64,000 nt of DNA from Actinomadura sp. DC4 (GCF_030406325.1 NZ_JAUEQY010000003.1:310001-374000), one strand, 5' to 3'; positions 49,758 to 58,320 are shown, numbered from the stretch's first letter. The notes: a model not told the origin generated them from the sequence alone. Made by a program: numbers and translations.

Positions 49758-50831
49758 TCAGCCCTTGTCCAGAGCTCGGATGATGTCGACGAAGAGCTCC
49801 ATGTCCTGCAGGTAGTCCTCCGGGGTCGTCTTGGGCGTCGCCCCCGTGGTGACCACCTCGTGGAAGTACTCGAGCTCGTAGGTGTAGGGGTCCTTGAGGT
49901 GCGGGCGCCGCACGGAACGCTCGTAGGAGTCACCGTCGGTGAGCTCCAGATGCAGCGTCGTCGGGAAGTGCCGGACATAGGGCGTGTCGTACTCCACCTT
50001 CATCGTGCCGCTCGCGCCGTAAACCTCGATATACGTATCGTAACGCAGCTGTTCGTCCACCCCTGTCTCGTAGGTGACGACGAAGTCATCGTAATCGAGG
50101 AGAGCGACAACGTATCCGCCACTGCGCCACATCTTCGCCGCCGAGACCTCCTTCGGGCGGCCGAGCAGCTCCCTCATGGCCGAGAGGTCGTGACTGCCGA
50201 GGCCGCAGAGCAACCCGTAGGTCCACTCCAGCTCCTGCGGAACCTCGCCCAGCGCCTCCTTCACCAGCGCCGACCGGCGCGCCCACTTCTCGTCGACCGC
50301 CTCCTGGGGGACGTCGGCCGGCCGGTCGACGTATGACGTCTGGTCGACGATCAGCCGGTTCTCGCCGATCACGTCGTGGACGCGCGCGTAGCGGATCGGG
50401 CCGAGTTCGGGCAGCTTCTGGACCGCCTCGGTGAACGCCGGCGCGAAGCGCCGCATGTAGGCGACCATCACGGTCTTCCCCGACCGGTCGCGCGCCGCGA
50501 TGATCTCCTGGGCCTCGCGGGGGCTGAGGCACATCGGCTTCTCGACGAGCACGTCGAGGCCCGCGTCGAGCGCCGCGATCGTGCAGTCCGCGTGGTACTC
50601 GTCGCTGTTGAGCACGATCACGCAGTCCAGGCCGCCGGCGGCGAGCATCTCGCGAAAGTCGGTGTAGCGGTGCTCGACCTGGTGGCGACCGCCCAGGCGC
50701 TCCACCAGACTCGGCGAGATGTCGCAGATCGCCGCGAGCTCGTAGCGATCGGGCAGTGACTCGATGACGGGCAGGTGGATGACCTGGGCGACCTCGCCCA
50801 GTCCGATGACGCCGACGCGCAGCTTGCTCAC
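49758..50831 (-). CDS. Gfo/Idh/MocA-family oxidoreductase (3)
   Basis: 357 aa. NAD(P)-binding GVIGLGEVAQVIHLPV, catalytic-lysine motif VEKPMCLS, then VAYMRRFAPAFTEAV and the substrate-site GLGSHDLSAMRELLG, where a Gly-Ser-His replaces the usual xxxH. Gene follows Gfo/Idh (4) after 56 bp. The long C-terminal part YDTYIEVYGASGTMKVEYDTPYVRHFPTTLHLEL fits the myo-inositol or sugar dehydrogenase subgroup. Start ATG 50831 is GAGAGGTAC preceded. Confidence 0.92.
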   Translation of the reverse strand: MSKLRVGVIGLGEVAQVIHLPVIESLPDRYELAAICDISPSLVERLGGRHQVEHRYTDFREMLAAGGLDCVIVLNSDEYHADCTIAALDAGLDVLVEKPMCLSPREAQEIIAARDRSGKTVMVAYMRRFAPAFTEAVQKLPELGPIRYARVHDVIGENRLIVDQTSYVDRPADVPQEAVDEKWARRSALVKEALGEVPQELEWTYGLLCGLGSHDLSAMRELLGRPKEVSAAKMWRSGGYVVALLDYDDFVVTYETGVDEQLRYDTYIEVYGASGTMKVEYDTPYVRHFPTTLHLELTDGDSYERSVRRPHLKDPYTYELEYFHEVVTTGATPKTTPEDYLQDMELFVDIIRALDKG

Positions 50832-50887
50832 TGTTGTACCTCTCGGTAAGGGTGGTCCGGCAGGGCGGCCGGTGGAGAACGCGAGGG

Positions 50888-52075
50888 TCAGACCGCCGTC
50901 CAGCCGGCGCCCGCGGCCGAGGATCGCTCGACGGCGTCCAGCACCCGCTGGACCTGGAGGCCGTCGGCGAACGACGGCGTCGGCGGCGTGCCCGCCGCGA
51001 CGTCGCGTACGAAGTCGGCGATCTCGTGCACGAACGTGTGCTCATAGCCCAGTCCGTGGCCCGGAGGCCACCAGGCGCCGGTGTAGGGATGGTCGGGCTC
51101 GGTGACCAGGATCCGGCGGAACCCGGCGTCGCGGGGGTGCGCGGTGCCGTCGTACACGTGCAGTTCGTTCATCGACTCGAAGTCGAAGGCGATGCCGCCG
51201 GCCGAGCCGTTGAGCTCGATCCGCATGGCGTTCTTGCGCCCGGTGGCGAACCGGGTCGCCTCGTAGGTCGCGAGCGCGCCACCGTCGGTGCGCCCGAAGA
51301 ACACCGCGGCGTCGTCGACGGTGACCTCGCCGGTCTCGGCGCCGCCGCTCGCGCTCAGGCCGGACGTCTCCTGCGCGAGGGGACGGCGCTCGACGAAGCG
51401 GGTGAGGTGGCCCGAGACCTCGGTCAGGCGCTGGCCGGTGAGGAACTGGGAGAGATCGACGACATGGGCGCCGATGTCGCCGAGCGCGCCGGACCCGGCC
51501 TTGTCCTTTTGCAGCCGCCAGACCAGCGGGAACTCCGGGTCCACGATCCAGTCCTGCAGGTAGTGGGCACGTATGTGGCGCACCGTGCCCACGGCGCCTT
51601 CCTCGACGAGCCGCCTCGCGTAGGCGAGCGCCGGCGTACGCCGGTAGTTGAACCCGACGGAGGACAGGACGCCTCGCCCTTGTGCCGCCTCGGCCGCGGC
51701 GGTCATCTCCTCGGCCTCGGCGACGGTGTTCGCCAGCGGCTTCTCACACAGAACGTGCTTCCCGGCCTCCAGGGCCGCGAGGGCGATCTCGGCGTGGGTG
51801 TCACCCGGCGTGCAGATGTCGACGACCTGGACGTCGTCCCGGTCGAGTACCCGCCGCCAGTCCGTGGTCCAGTCCGCCCACCCCAGCTTGTCGGCGGCCG
51901 CCCTGGTGGCGGACTCCGTACGGCCGCAGATCACGTTCATCTCCGGACGGACCGGCAGGTCGAAGAACCGGTGGGCGTTGCGCCACCCCTGGGAGTGAGC
52001 GGCGCCCATGAACGCGTAGCCGATCATCGCCACTCCGAGTCCGGGCCGCGGGCCGCCGGGCTTGTGCGCACTCAT
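50888..52075 (-). CDS. Gfo/Idh/MocA-family oxidoreductase (4)
   Basis: 395 aa from ATG 52075, preceded by AAGGAG. GVAMIGYAFMGAAHSQGW is the cofactor site, CEKPLANT the lysine motif, GSGALGDIGAHVVDLSQFLTG the substrate motif with Asp and His. The first gene after operator site 4, which overlaps the region 15-28 bp before the start. An upstream in-frame TTG within the operator is rejected. This large subgroup includes 3-ketoglycoside-forming and inositol/gluconate-type dehydrogenases. Confidence 0.93.
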   Translation of the reverse strand: MSAHKPGGPRPGLGVAMIGYAFMGAAHSQGWRNAHRFFDLPVRPEMNVICGRTESATRAAADKLGWADWTTDWRRVLDRDDVQVVDICTPGDTHAEIALAALEAGKHVLCEKPLANTVAEAEEMTAAAEAAQGRGVLSSVGFNYRRTPALAYARRLVEEGAVGTVRHIRAHYLQDWIVDPEFPLVWRLQKDKAGSGALGDIGAHVVDLSQFLTGQRLTEVSGHLTRFVERRPLAQETSGLSASGGAETGEVTVDDAAVFFGRTDGGALATYEATRFATGRKNAMRIELNGSAGGIAFDFESMNELHVYDGTAHPRDAGFRRILVTEPDHPYTGAWWPPGHGLGYEHTFVHEIADFVRDVAAGTPPTPSFADGLQVQRVLDAVERSSAAGAGWTAV

Positions 52076-52089
52076 GCTTGCTCCTTGAT

Positions 52090-52103
52090 GCAAATCGATT
52101 TGT
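52090..52103. promoter_or_regulatory. LacI-type operator, site 4
   Basis: GCAAATCGATTTGT, one mismatch from the perfect dyad, central CG at 52096-52097. It abuts the SD of Gfo/Idh (4), the first gene of the six-gene operon ending at 44886, and is only 13 bp beyond the nucleoside hydrolase stop. Confidence 0.88.
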
Positions 52104-52115
52104 TCCTCGGCCGGC

Positions 52116-53018
52116 TCATGGCAGGGCGCCCATCCGTTCGAGGAACAGCTTCCGGAAGGCCGGCGCGTCCACCGCCGTCGCGATCCGGCAGTTGGACTCG
52201 GGCGGGTCCTCCCACATCAGGAGGTCGGCCACCGCCACCCCGCGCGTGACCCGGCCGGCCGTCTCGACGGCGACGTGCGCCTCGTTCCAGGTCACCAGGT
52301 CCGGACGGGTGACCACCGCGACGGCGAGGGGGTCGTGCAGCGCGCAGCTGCCCTGCTCGATCGCCTCGCGCGGCTTGACCCGCTCCTGGAAGTCGATCCA
52401 GGCCTCGGTGTGGCGTGCGGCGATCCGGCCGAACTCTCCTCCGGACGCCAGGGCCCGCGCGTCCTCGCGGCTCAGCCGTACCCGGCGGGTCACGTCGAGT
52501 CCGACGAACCGCAGGCGCGCGCCGCTCTCACAGACCGCCTGGGCCGCCTCCGGGTCGCACCAGAAGTTGTACTCCCCCGGCATCGCCGCGACGTTGGTCT
52601 GCTCCAGGAACACCCCGCCCATGACGACGACCTCGCGGACCGCGCCGGCGACCCCCGGCGCGACCGCGAGCGCGCGTGCGACGTTGGTCAGCGGCCCGAT
52701 CGCGACGATGGTCAACAGCCCCGGCTCGGCGAGCACCCGGCGCGCGATCTCCTCGGCCGCGACGCCATCGGCCGGGGCACCCTGCACCACGGGCACGTCG
52801 CCGCGGCCGAGCACCTGGAGCAGCTCGCGGGTCAGCCTTGTCGAGGTCACGACGTCACTGTTGCCGCCGACCGTCGTGACCAGCTCGACGCGGAGGCCGG
52901 GGTCGGCGAGGGCCAAGGCGAGCGCGAAGCCGTCGTCGATGTCCGACCCCGGTGCCCCCATGGCCAGGTCCGTGTCGAGGATGATCCGGGTCGGCTCCGA
53001 GGTCAGCGGCTCGCCCAC
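52116..53018 (-). CDS. inosine/uridine-preferring nucleoside hydrolase family protein
   Basis: 300 aa calcium-dependent N-ribohydrolase fold. Metal and ribose-binding Asp cluster in ILDTDLAMGAPGSDIDDGFAL near the N-terminus; further residues in TTVGGNSDVV, VAIGPLTNVARAL and EYNFWCDPEAA, and the metal Asp in SCALHDPLAVAVV. The insert AMGAPGS between DTD and DIDD is longer than the usual DTDxGxDD, found in a divergent subgroup. GTG 53018 overlaps the ThuA stop by 16 bp. Substrate may be a nucleoside or another N-glycoside. Confidence 0.9.
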   Translation of the reverse strand: MGEPLTSEPTRIILDTDLAMGAPGSDIDDGFALALALADPGLRVELVTTVGGNSDVVTSTRLTRELLQVLGRGDVPVVQGAPADGVAAEEIARRVLAEPGLLTIVAIGPLTNVARALAVAPGVAGAVREVVVMGGVFLEQTNVAAMPGEYNFWCDPEAAQAVCESGARLRFVGLDVTRRVRLSREDARALASGGEFGRIAARHTEAWIDFQERVKPREAIEQGSCALHDPLAVAVVTRPDLVTWNEAHVAVETAGRVTRGVAVADLLMWEDPPESNCRIATAVDAPAFRKLFLERMGALP

Positions 53019-53671
53019 AGCAGACCTCGCTCGGTCAGCGTCCGTACATCGGGGTGGTCGAGGTCCTCCAGCTTGTGGCCGATCGTCGAGACGAAGACCT
53101 TGCCCTTCCCCCACTGGCGGGTCCAGACCGCGGGGCAGGTCAGCTCATCACGCCACGGCGTCTCGTCACCCACGCCGAACGTGGTCGTGGCGAGCACGTC
53201 GTTCAGCTCGTCGGTGAGTACCCAGTACTGCTCGGTGTTCAGCTCCCAGCGGTCCAGGCCCTCGACGATCCGATGCCCGCGCCTCTCCGGTACGACGGCC
53301 ACCTCGTGCGTGACGAAGCCGCCCGGGTGCGCGGCCCACTGCCCGCCCGTGAGGTGGAGGTAGTCGGGTGAGCCGCGGAAGGAGTCGCAGACGCCGCCGT
53401 GCCAGCCGGCGAGACCGGTGCCGGCCGCGACCGCGGCGGACAGCCCGAGCACCTGCTCGTCGGTGGCGACGCCCTGGGTGTAGCACTGCACGACGAGGTC
53501 GGTCGCGGCCAGCTTCTCGCCGTCGGCGTACACCTCGGGGCCTTCGTGCACCTCGACGGCGTAGCCGTGCTCCTCGAGGAACGGGATGAACCTCTCGGTC
53601 GCCTCGATCGGGCTGTGCCCCTCCCAGCCGCCCCGGACGACCAGAGCCTGACGGGTGCGCCCACTGTCCAT
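53003..53671 (-). CDS. ThuA-like trehalose-utilisation domain protein
   Basis: 222 aa class-I-glutamine-amidotransferase-like fold. ALVVRGGWEGHSP at the N-terminus, GTGLAGWHGGVCDSFRGSPDYLHLTGGQWAAHP in the middle and CPAVWTRQWGKGKVFVSTIGH near the C-terminus are typical. ThuA proteins act with ThuB (a Gfo/Idh enzyme) in trehalose and related 3-keto-glycoside pathways; here four Gfo/Idh genes are close by. First gene after operator site 5, coupled to the nucleoside hydrolase gene. Confidence 0.92.
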   Translation of the reverse strand: MDSGRTRQALVVRGGWEGHSPIEATERFIPFLEEHGYAVEVHEGPEVYADGEKLAATDLVVQCYTQGVATDEQVLGLSAAVAAGTGLAGWHGGVCDSFRGSPDYLHLTGGQWAAHPGGFVTHEVAVVPERRGHRIVEGLDRWELNTEQYWVLTDELNDVLATTTFGVGDETPWRDELTCPAVWTRQWGKGKVFVSTIGHKLEDLDHPDVRTLTERGLLWASR

Positions 53672-53984
53672 GCTTCTCCTAGGTGAGAGGTCTGGATCGG
53701 CACACTAGCCAATCGATTTGCGAAAGGCCAGGGATCCGCCGGCGCGACCCGCGCTGCGGGGTGGCCGAGAAGGTCTGCGGCGTACGGGCCAGGTCGGCGA
53801 CGGTGTCGTCGCTCTCTCGCGTCCAGGGCGAGACGCGTGCCGCACCCCGCACCGCCGCCGGTATCGCGGGCGTATCGGAAAGCGCATACGCCAACGCAAC
53901 GGCCCTCTGTCTTCAGTAGAGGGATGGAACGCATGGGTGATCGGCCGTCCGCGGCCCGGTTCGCCCCAGGAGAGGATCGTGATC
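53672..53984. promoter_or_regulatory. 313-bp divergent region, ThuA and serine hydrolase
   Basis: Holds operator site 5 near the ThuA end. The rest (53722-53967) shows no convincing gene on either strand and no further palindrome; short open frames here overlap on all strands and lack starts with SD. The SD of the serine hydrolase gene, AGGAGAGG, is at 53968-53975. Confidence 0.6.
53708..53721. promoter_or_regulatory. LacI-type operator, site 5
   Basis: GCCAATCGATTTGC, the exact reverse complement of sites 1 and 2, central CG at 53714-53715. It lies 37 bp before the ThuA start, at the outer edge of the island. Confidence 0.88.
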
Positions 53985-55238
53985 ATGGACTCGGAATCCG
54001 TACGCGGCGTCGACCGGCGACGGCTGCTCGGGTGGAGCGGATTGGCGGCCGTCGGCGTGATGGCGGCCGGCGCGCCGCTGGCCGGTGTCCGCCCCGGCTA
54101 CGCCGATCCGGCCTCGACCGGCGACGGCGTCCCGCCGGCCACCCGGCCCGGCGGGGCCTATGACCGGTACGTGGCGAAGCTGGCCGCCGAGGGGAAATTC
54201 TCCGGCGTGGTGCTGTTGTCCCACCGTGGCCGGACGGTGCTGTCCCGCAGCTACGGCATGGCCGACGAGGAGAAGGGGATCCGCAACCACGAGGGCACCG
54301 CGTTCAGCCTCAGCTCGGCGGGCAAGCCGTTCGGCGCGGTGGCCATCCTGCAACTGGCACAGCGGGGCGAACTGCGCTTGTGGGACACGGTGGGCACGTA
54401 CCTGACGGGCTTCGCCAAGGACATCGCCGAGCAGGTGACCATCCACCACATGCTTTCTGGCACCTCCGGGATGGACAGCCCGGACGAGGACGTGCAACGC
54501 GTCTTCCAGAGCCGGGATGAGGTGCAGGCGTACTACGAGCAGTGGGCCAGGAAGTCGAAGCTGGTCGCCGCCCCCGGCACTCCCACCGACCACGCCGGCT
54601 CCGAGATCGCCATCCCCGCGCTCATCGTGGAGGCCGTGACCGGCAAGACCTACTGGGACTATGTCGAGGAGCATGTCTTCGAGCGCTGCGGCATGACCGG
54701 CACGGCGTTCTCCACGAGGCCGCAGTGGCTCACCGACGAGCACCTCGCACACCCGTACATGACGCTGGCCGACGGCAGCCAGGTGGACGCGGTCCGCAAT
54801 CTCGACAAGGGCAGTCCTTACCCGTACGAGCTGGACAAGAACCCGGGTCGGGGTTTCATCGACGCCCCCGGGGACGGCGGCTTCGCCACCGCCCCGGACC
54901 TGGTCCGCTTCGCGCACGCACTGGCCGACGGCACGGTGCTGGACCGGCCCTACGCCGACCTGCTCACCGGGGCCAAGATCCCCCACCCGCCCCAGACCCA
55001 GGGCTTCCAGGCGCCGACCACCGCCGACGCGTCGTTCGGGGCGTACCACCTGCCGGTTCACATCGTCGACGGCCAGTGGGTGTACGGACGTGCCGGCGCC
55101 AACCCCGGTGTCGGAGCCAGCTGGAACATCTACCCGTACAGCGGCTGGGTCGGCGTCATCCTCGGCAACCGCGACGGCGTGCCGCTGCAGGAGATGGCCG
55201 AACATGAGACAAAGGCCGTCACCGGCCAGGATGGATGA
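53985..55238 (+). CDS. Tat-exported serine hydrolase of the beta-lactamase/class C family
   Basis: 417 aa. Twin-arginine signal RRRLLGWSGLAAVGVMAAGAPLAG at residues 11-34. The active-site SxxK is SAGK (S111, K114), where most members have Ser-x-Thr-Lys or SISK; HGL-type and Y-x-N motifs are not obvious. The C-terminal GVGASWNIYPYSGWVGVILGNRDG resembles the family's terminal strand. Members hydrolyse esters, D-amino peptides or lactams. ATG 53985 chosen for the SD nine bases upstream; a GTG at 53979 is too close to it. Confidence 0.88.
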   Translation: MDSESVRGVDRRRLLGWSGLAAVGVMAAGAPLAGVRPGYADPASTGDGVPPATRPGGAYDRYVAKLAAEGKFSGVVLLSHRGRTVLSRSYGMADEEKGIRNHEGTAFSLSSAGKPFGAVAILQLAQRGELRLWDTVGTYLTGFAKDIAEQVTIHHMLSGTSGMDSPDEDVQRVFQSRDEVQAYYEQWARKSKLVAAPGTPTDHAGSEIAIPALIVEAVTGKTYWDYVEEHVFERCGMTGTAFSTRPQWLTDEHLAHPYMTLADGSQVDAVRNLDKGSPYPYELDKNPGRGFIDAPGDGGFATAPDLVRFAHALADGTVLDRPYADLLTGAKIPHPPQTQGFQAPTTADASFGAYHLPVHIVDGQWVYGRAGANPGVGASWNIYPYSGWVGVILGNRDGVPLQEMAEHETKAVTGQDG

Positions 55239-55269
55239 GCAGAACCATTCCGATATCGCCACTAAAATA

Positions 55270-55307
55270 GTCTGCTGGAAAGGTCCGTAATGACTGTTTT
55301 AGCAGAC
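55270..55307. other. weak inverted repeat before VWA-like gene
   Basis: GTCTGCT (55270-55276) and AGCAGAC (55301-55307) in the AT-richer 80-bp gap between the serine hydrolase and the next gene. TGTTTTAGCAGAC follows. It could be an operator or a weak terminator; no stronger evidence. Confidence 0.3.
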
Positions 55308-55318
55308 ACTGTAATGCG

Positions 55319-56734
55319 GTGACCGCCGCTATCCGGCCGCGCTTACGCCGGCGGCACTCGGTCGTGGCGCTGCTCTGCGTCGTAGTAGTGACGATCGGCG
55401 CGATCGCCGTGGTCGTGTGGCGGTCGATGCCGGACTATCGCATCGCGTTCCTGGTCGACACCTCGACGGCCGAGGCCTCGACGGCGGTGGCGGGCGCGGT
55501 GGGCGCCGCGGTGCAGAACACCGGTGACGATGACGCGCTGTCCCTGCGCCGATTCGGGGGCCGGTGCGGCGACCCGGACGACACGGCACAGGTCGTGGGG
55601 GCAGGTGCCGGGCACGCCGCGCGGATCAGCCGTTCGGTCCGCGGGCTGGCGACCGGGGGTTCGGCCACGCTGGAGGACGGGGTCCTGGCCGCGATCAAGG
55701 ATTTCTCCGGCCATTACCCGTTCCGCGGCAGGAAGAGCAACCGCATCATCGTGATCACCGGTCGCGGCACCGACGCCTGCACCCGCGACCAAGCGGCGGT
55801 GAAGAGGACGCTGCAGGAGAAGGTGAAGGCCGCCGGGCTCGGCCTGGACTTCCGGTTCGTCGGCTACCTGACCCCCATCGGCGAACAGGCGAACCTCACC
55901 CAACTCGCCTCCGCCGTCAACGCACAGGCACCCGAATTCGCCAGGACACCTGCCGACCTGACCGCGATACTCAAACACCTCATCATCCCAAAACCCGTCG
56001 AAGCCATACCGGTGAAGACACCAGCGCTCTTGGTCGCCGACGTCCGGCAATGCACCACCTCGAACACGGCAGGCGGGGGGCCGGCCGGACCGGTCCCCGC
56101 CTCGGTCAAGCTCCCCGCCATCGTCCAGCGGCCACCTGACACCAGCGTCTACGGCACTTCTCTCCCGAGGAGGGAGGGCGATACGCCGTACTACGTCGTA
56201 GGGCCACCCGGAGGGCCGTGCAAGGCGACCGTCAGTGGAGACGGCCACGAAACACTGACCGTGGGAAGCAGGGACAACGGAATCGTGTACGACGTGCCCA
56301 GTGGTGTCGCCGTGAATTCCATCGTCGAATGCGAGTTCTTCCCAGAAATTGCGCGTTACATCCTTCGTGGCGATCCGACCGATGATCTCTGTGGAAGTGC
56401 CCACCCGACCGGTGATCAGCACGTATCCGAGATACCGACCGGCTCCGAGGGGCTCTATGCCTCCTTGGTATCCGACCCGTCCGGCCGATCCATGCGATCG
56501 TCCAAGAAAATCGGCGGCCCCTCGGTCGAGCTCGTCGCGGATTACCTCGGGAAAAACGGACCGCAGGGCGCAGAGACCATTTTCTGCACGCTCCCATCCA
56601 CTCTGGCGGAGACATGCACGGCGGAACTGCAATATTTCCTTGCCCAGTACATAAGTCATCTCGACGTGCACGTCGTCGTGTCATCCAACGTCTATACCGG
56701 AATCGCCGCACTCGTGGAGCAAGCGATGCGCTGA
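55319..56734 (+). CDS. membrane-anchored protein with von Willebrand A-like domain
   Basis: 471 aa. N-terminal basic segment, one membrane helix at about residues 14-34, then an extracytoplasmic VWA-like fold: YRIAFLVDTSTAEAST (a degenerate MIDAS D-x-S-x-S, with Ala in the fifth position), GGSATLEDGVLAAIKDF and NRIIVITGRGTDAC. The C-terminal 230 residues (about 240-471) are of unknown type with several Cys (C at QCTTS, PCKAT, ECEFF, CGSAH, CTLPS, CTAEL), suggesting disulfides and an extracytoplasmic position. Base composition drops in the 3' half compared with neighbours (for example 56320-56700). GTG start lacks a clear SD. Confidence 0.75.
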   Translation: MTAAIRPRLRRRHSVVALLCVVVVTIGAIAVVVWRSMPDYRIAFLVDTSTAEASTAVAGAVGAAVQNTGDDDALSLRRFGGRCGDPDDTAQVVGAGAGHAARISRSVRGLATGGSATLEDGVLAAIKDFSGHYPFRGRKSNRIIVITGRGTDACTRDQAAVKRTLQEKVKAAGLGLDFRFVGYLTPIGEQANLTQLASAVNAQAPEFARTPADLTAILKHLIIPKPVEAIPVKTPALLVADVRQCTTSNTAGGGPAGPVPASVKLPAIVQRPPDTSVYGTSLPRREGDTPYYVVGPPGGPCKATVSGDGHETLTVGSRDNGIVYDVPSGVAVNSIVECEFFPEIARYILRGDPTDDLCGSAHPTGDQHVSEIPTGSEGLYASLVSDPSGRSMRSSKKIGGPSVELVADYLGKNGPQGAETIFCTLPSTLAETCTAELQYFLAQYISHLDVHVVVSSNVYTGIAALVEQAMR

Positions 56735-56783
56735 GCACGGCCAGAGCGCGTCTGCCGGGAGATCACCAGGTCCGCTGAGTCGG

Positions 56784-57518
56784 TCAGGAGGGCTGTGGCG
56801 GGTGGGCGAGGTCGGCGACGGTCTCGTCGCCCTCGATCAGGGCCAGGGCGACCTCGGTGAGCTTGCGGTTGTGGCTGCGGGCGTAGCCGCGGAGGGCGGT
56901 GAACGACTCGTCCATCGACAGGCCCCGGCGTTCGGCGAGGAGGCCCTTGGCCTGTTCGATGATGATGCGGGTGTTCAACGCGCTCTGGAGCTGCTGGGAG
57001 AGCACCTGCTGCTCGCGGGTCGAGCGCTCGGCCAGGATGCCGATGGTGGCGACGTCGGCGAAGGCCTGGCACAGGGCCGTGGTGGCCGGGTTCAGCCCGT
57101 CGGGCCGCGCGCTGAACAGGTTCAGTGCGCCGATGACGCGTTCCCGCAGCCTCATCGGCAGTGCGTGCACCGCGACGAAACCGGTCTCGGCGGCCGCCGC
57201 GGCGAACTCCGGCCACCGTTGCGGCGCCGCGCGCAGGTCGGGGCATGCGACCGGTTCTCCGGTGGTGAAGCAGTCCAGGCACGGGCCCCGTTCGCTCTGC
57301 AGCTGGAACAGCTCGAGCTGTTCGACCTGCAGGGTGGACGCGGCGACCAGCTGCAGGTGGTCCCGCTGGTCGGTCAGCAGGATTCCGGCGGCGTCGACCT
57401 CCAGCAGCTCCGCGCACCGTTCGGTGAGCGTGTGCAGGAAGTCGATGACGTCGAAGTCGGCCACCAAGGTGTCGGCCAGCTCCACGAACACGCGCGACAA
57501 TCGCTCTTCGGCTGACAT
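56784..57518 (-). CDS. GAF-ANTAR domain RNA-binding regulator (1)
   Basis: 244 aa cytosolic protein: N-terminal GAF domain (about 25-165, TLTERCAELLEVDAAGILLTDQ ... FVAVHALPMRLRERVIGALNLFS) and C-terminal ANTAR domain (RIIIEQAKGLLAERRGLSMDESFTALRGYARSHNRKLTEVALALI). ANTAR proteins bind tandem hairpins in mRNA leaders and prevent termination. ATG 57518 has AGAGGAG upstream; longer versions have no SD. It is followed on the same strand, 58 bp upstream, by a second GAF-ANTAR gene. Confidence 0.92.
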   Translation of the reverse strand: MSAEERLSRVFVELADTLVADFDVIDFLHTLTERCAELLEVDAAGILLTDQRDHLQLVAASTLQVEQLELFQLQSERGPCLDCFTTGEPVACPDLRAAPQRWPEFAAAAAETGFVAVHALPMRLRERVIGALNLFSARPDGLNPATTALCQAFADVATIGILAERSTREQQVLSQQLQSALNTRIIIEQAKGLLAERRGLSMDESFTALRGYARSHNRKLTEVALALIEGDETVADLAHPPQPS

Positions 57519-57576
57519 CGTCACTCCTCTTTCCCCTTCGCCGCTCACGGACATCGAAGGCGTCCGCTCCGGGCCG

Positions 57577-58320
57577 TCAGTCATCGTCTTCACCGCTGAA
57601 CCGCAGCCGACGGTCGATGACCAGACGAGCGGTCCGGCCAATGCTGATCTCGTGGGCGAAGGCGTAGGCGCGCAGCCGCAGCAGTGCCTCCTCCAGCCCG
57701 GCGTCGAGTTGGGCGGCGACCATTCCGGTCGCCTGGTAGATCTCCACCTGTCCGGACGACAGGCCGCCATGGGGCCATCGCTGCTCCGGCTCCGCGACCC
57801 CGTCCGCGTCGGCCCGCGACTGGTGGAGGACGAGGTGGAGCGCGGCCGAGGCGAACGTCAGCGCGTCGGCCAGCTGTGCGTCCTCCAGCGGTCCCGGCCG
57901 TACCCGGTACAGGTCGAGCACACCCACCCGGATCGCCCCGACCTGCAGCGGAAACGCGAACACCGCCCCGGCCCCGGCCGTGACCGCCGCCGGTACGAAC
58001 ATCGGCCACAGAATCGCGGCGTCGCCGGCGGCGAGATCGGGGGCGAGCACCATCGTCCGCTCCGTCCATGCCTGCACGCAGGGCCCCTCTCCCAGCGTGA
58101 ACTGGGCCTCGTGCAGGACCTTTGAGACCGGATCGGTCGCGTGCATCAGCAGCCGCCGGTTCAGGTCGCTGGCCAGCCACAACGCCGCGCCGTCCACCCC
58201 GAGCACGGGCACACACGCGGCGCACAGGGACCCGACCGAGACCGTGCCGCCGACGGCGTACCCGGCGATCGACGCCCAGATTCGGTCCGCCCGGCTCTCA
58301 CCCACGCCCGGCACCCGCAT
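57577..58320 (-). CDS. GAF-ANTAR domain RNA-binding regulator (2)
   Basis: 247 aa with the same domain order as its neighbour, about 25-35 percent similar by eye. GAF: LCAACVPVLGVDGAALWLASD ... FAFPLQVGAIRVGVLDLYR. ANTAR: VEIYQATGMVAAQLDAGLEEALLRLRAYAFAHEISIGRTARLVIDRRLRF. First gene of the pair. Tandem GAF-ANTAR genes occur in actinomycetes near their own promoters and regulate stress or nutrient responses; the target RNA is not known. Confidence 0.9.
   Translation of the reverse strand: MRVPGVGESRADRIWASIAGYAVGGTVSVGSLCAACVPVLGVDGAALWLASDLNRRLLMHATDPVSKVLHEAQFTLGEGPCVQAWTERTMVLAPDLAAGDAAILWPMFVPAAVTAGAGAVFAFPLQVGAIRVGVLDLYRVRPGPLEDAQLADALTFASAALHLVLHQSRADADGVAEPEQRWPHGGLSSGQVEIYQATGMVAAQLDAGLEEALLRLRAYAFAHEISIGRTARLVIDRRLRFSGEDDD

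Noticed and set aside
53718-53984. N-terminal extension of the serine hydrolase
   Set aside because: It would place about 90 charged residues ahead of a twin-arginine signal peptide; the SD before 53985 supports the shorter form.
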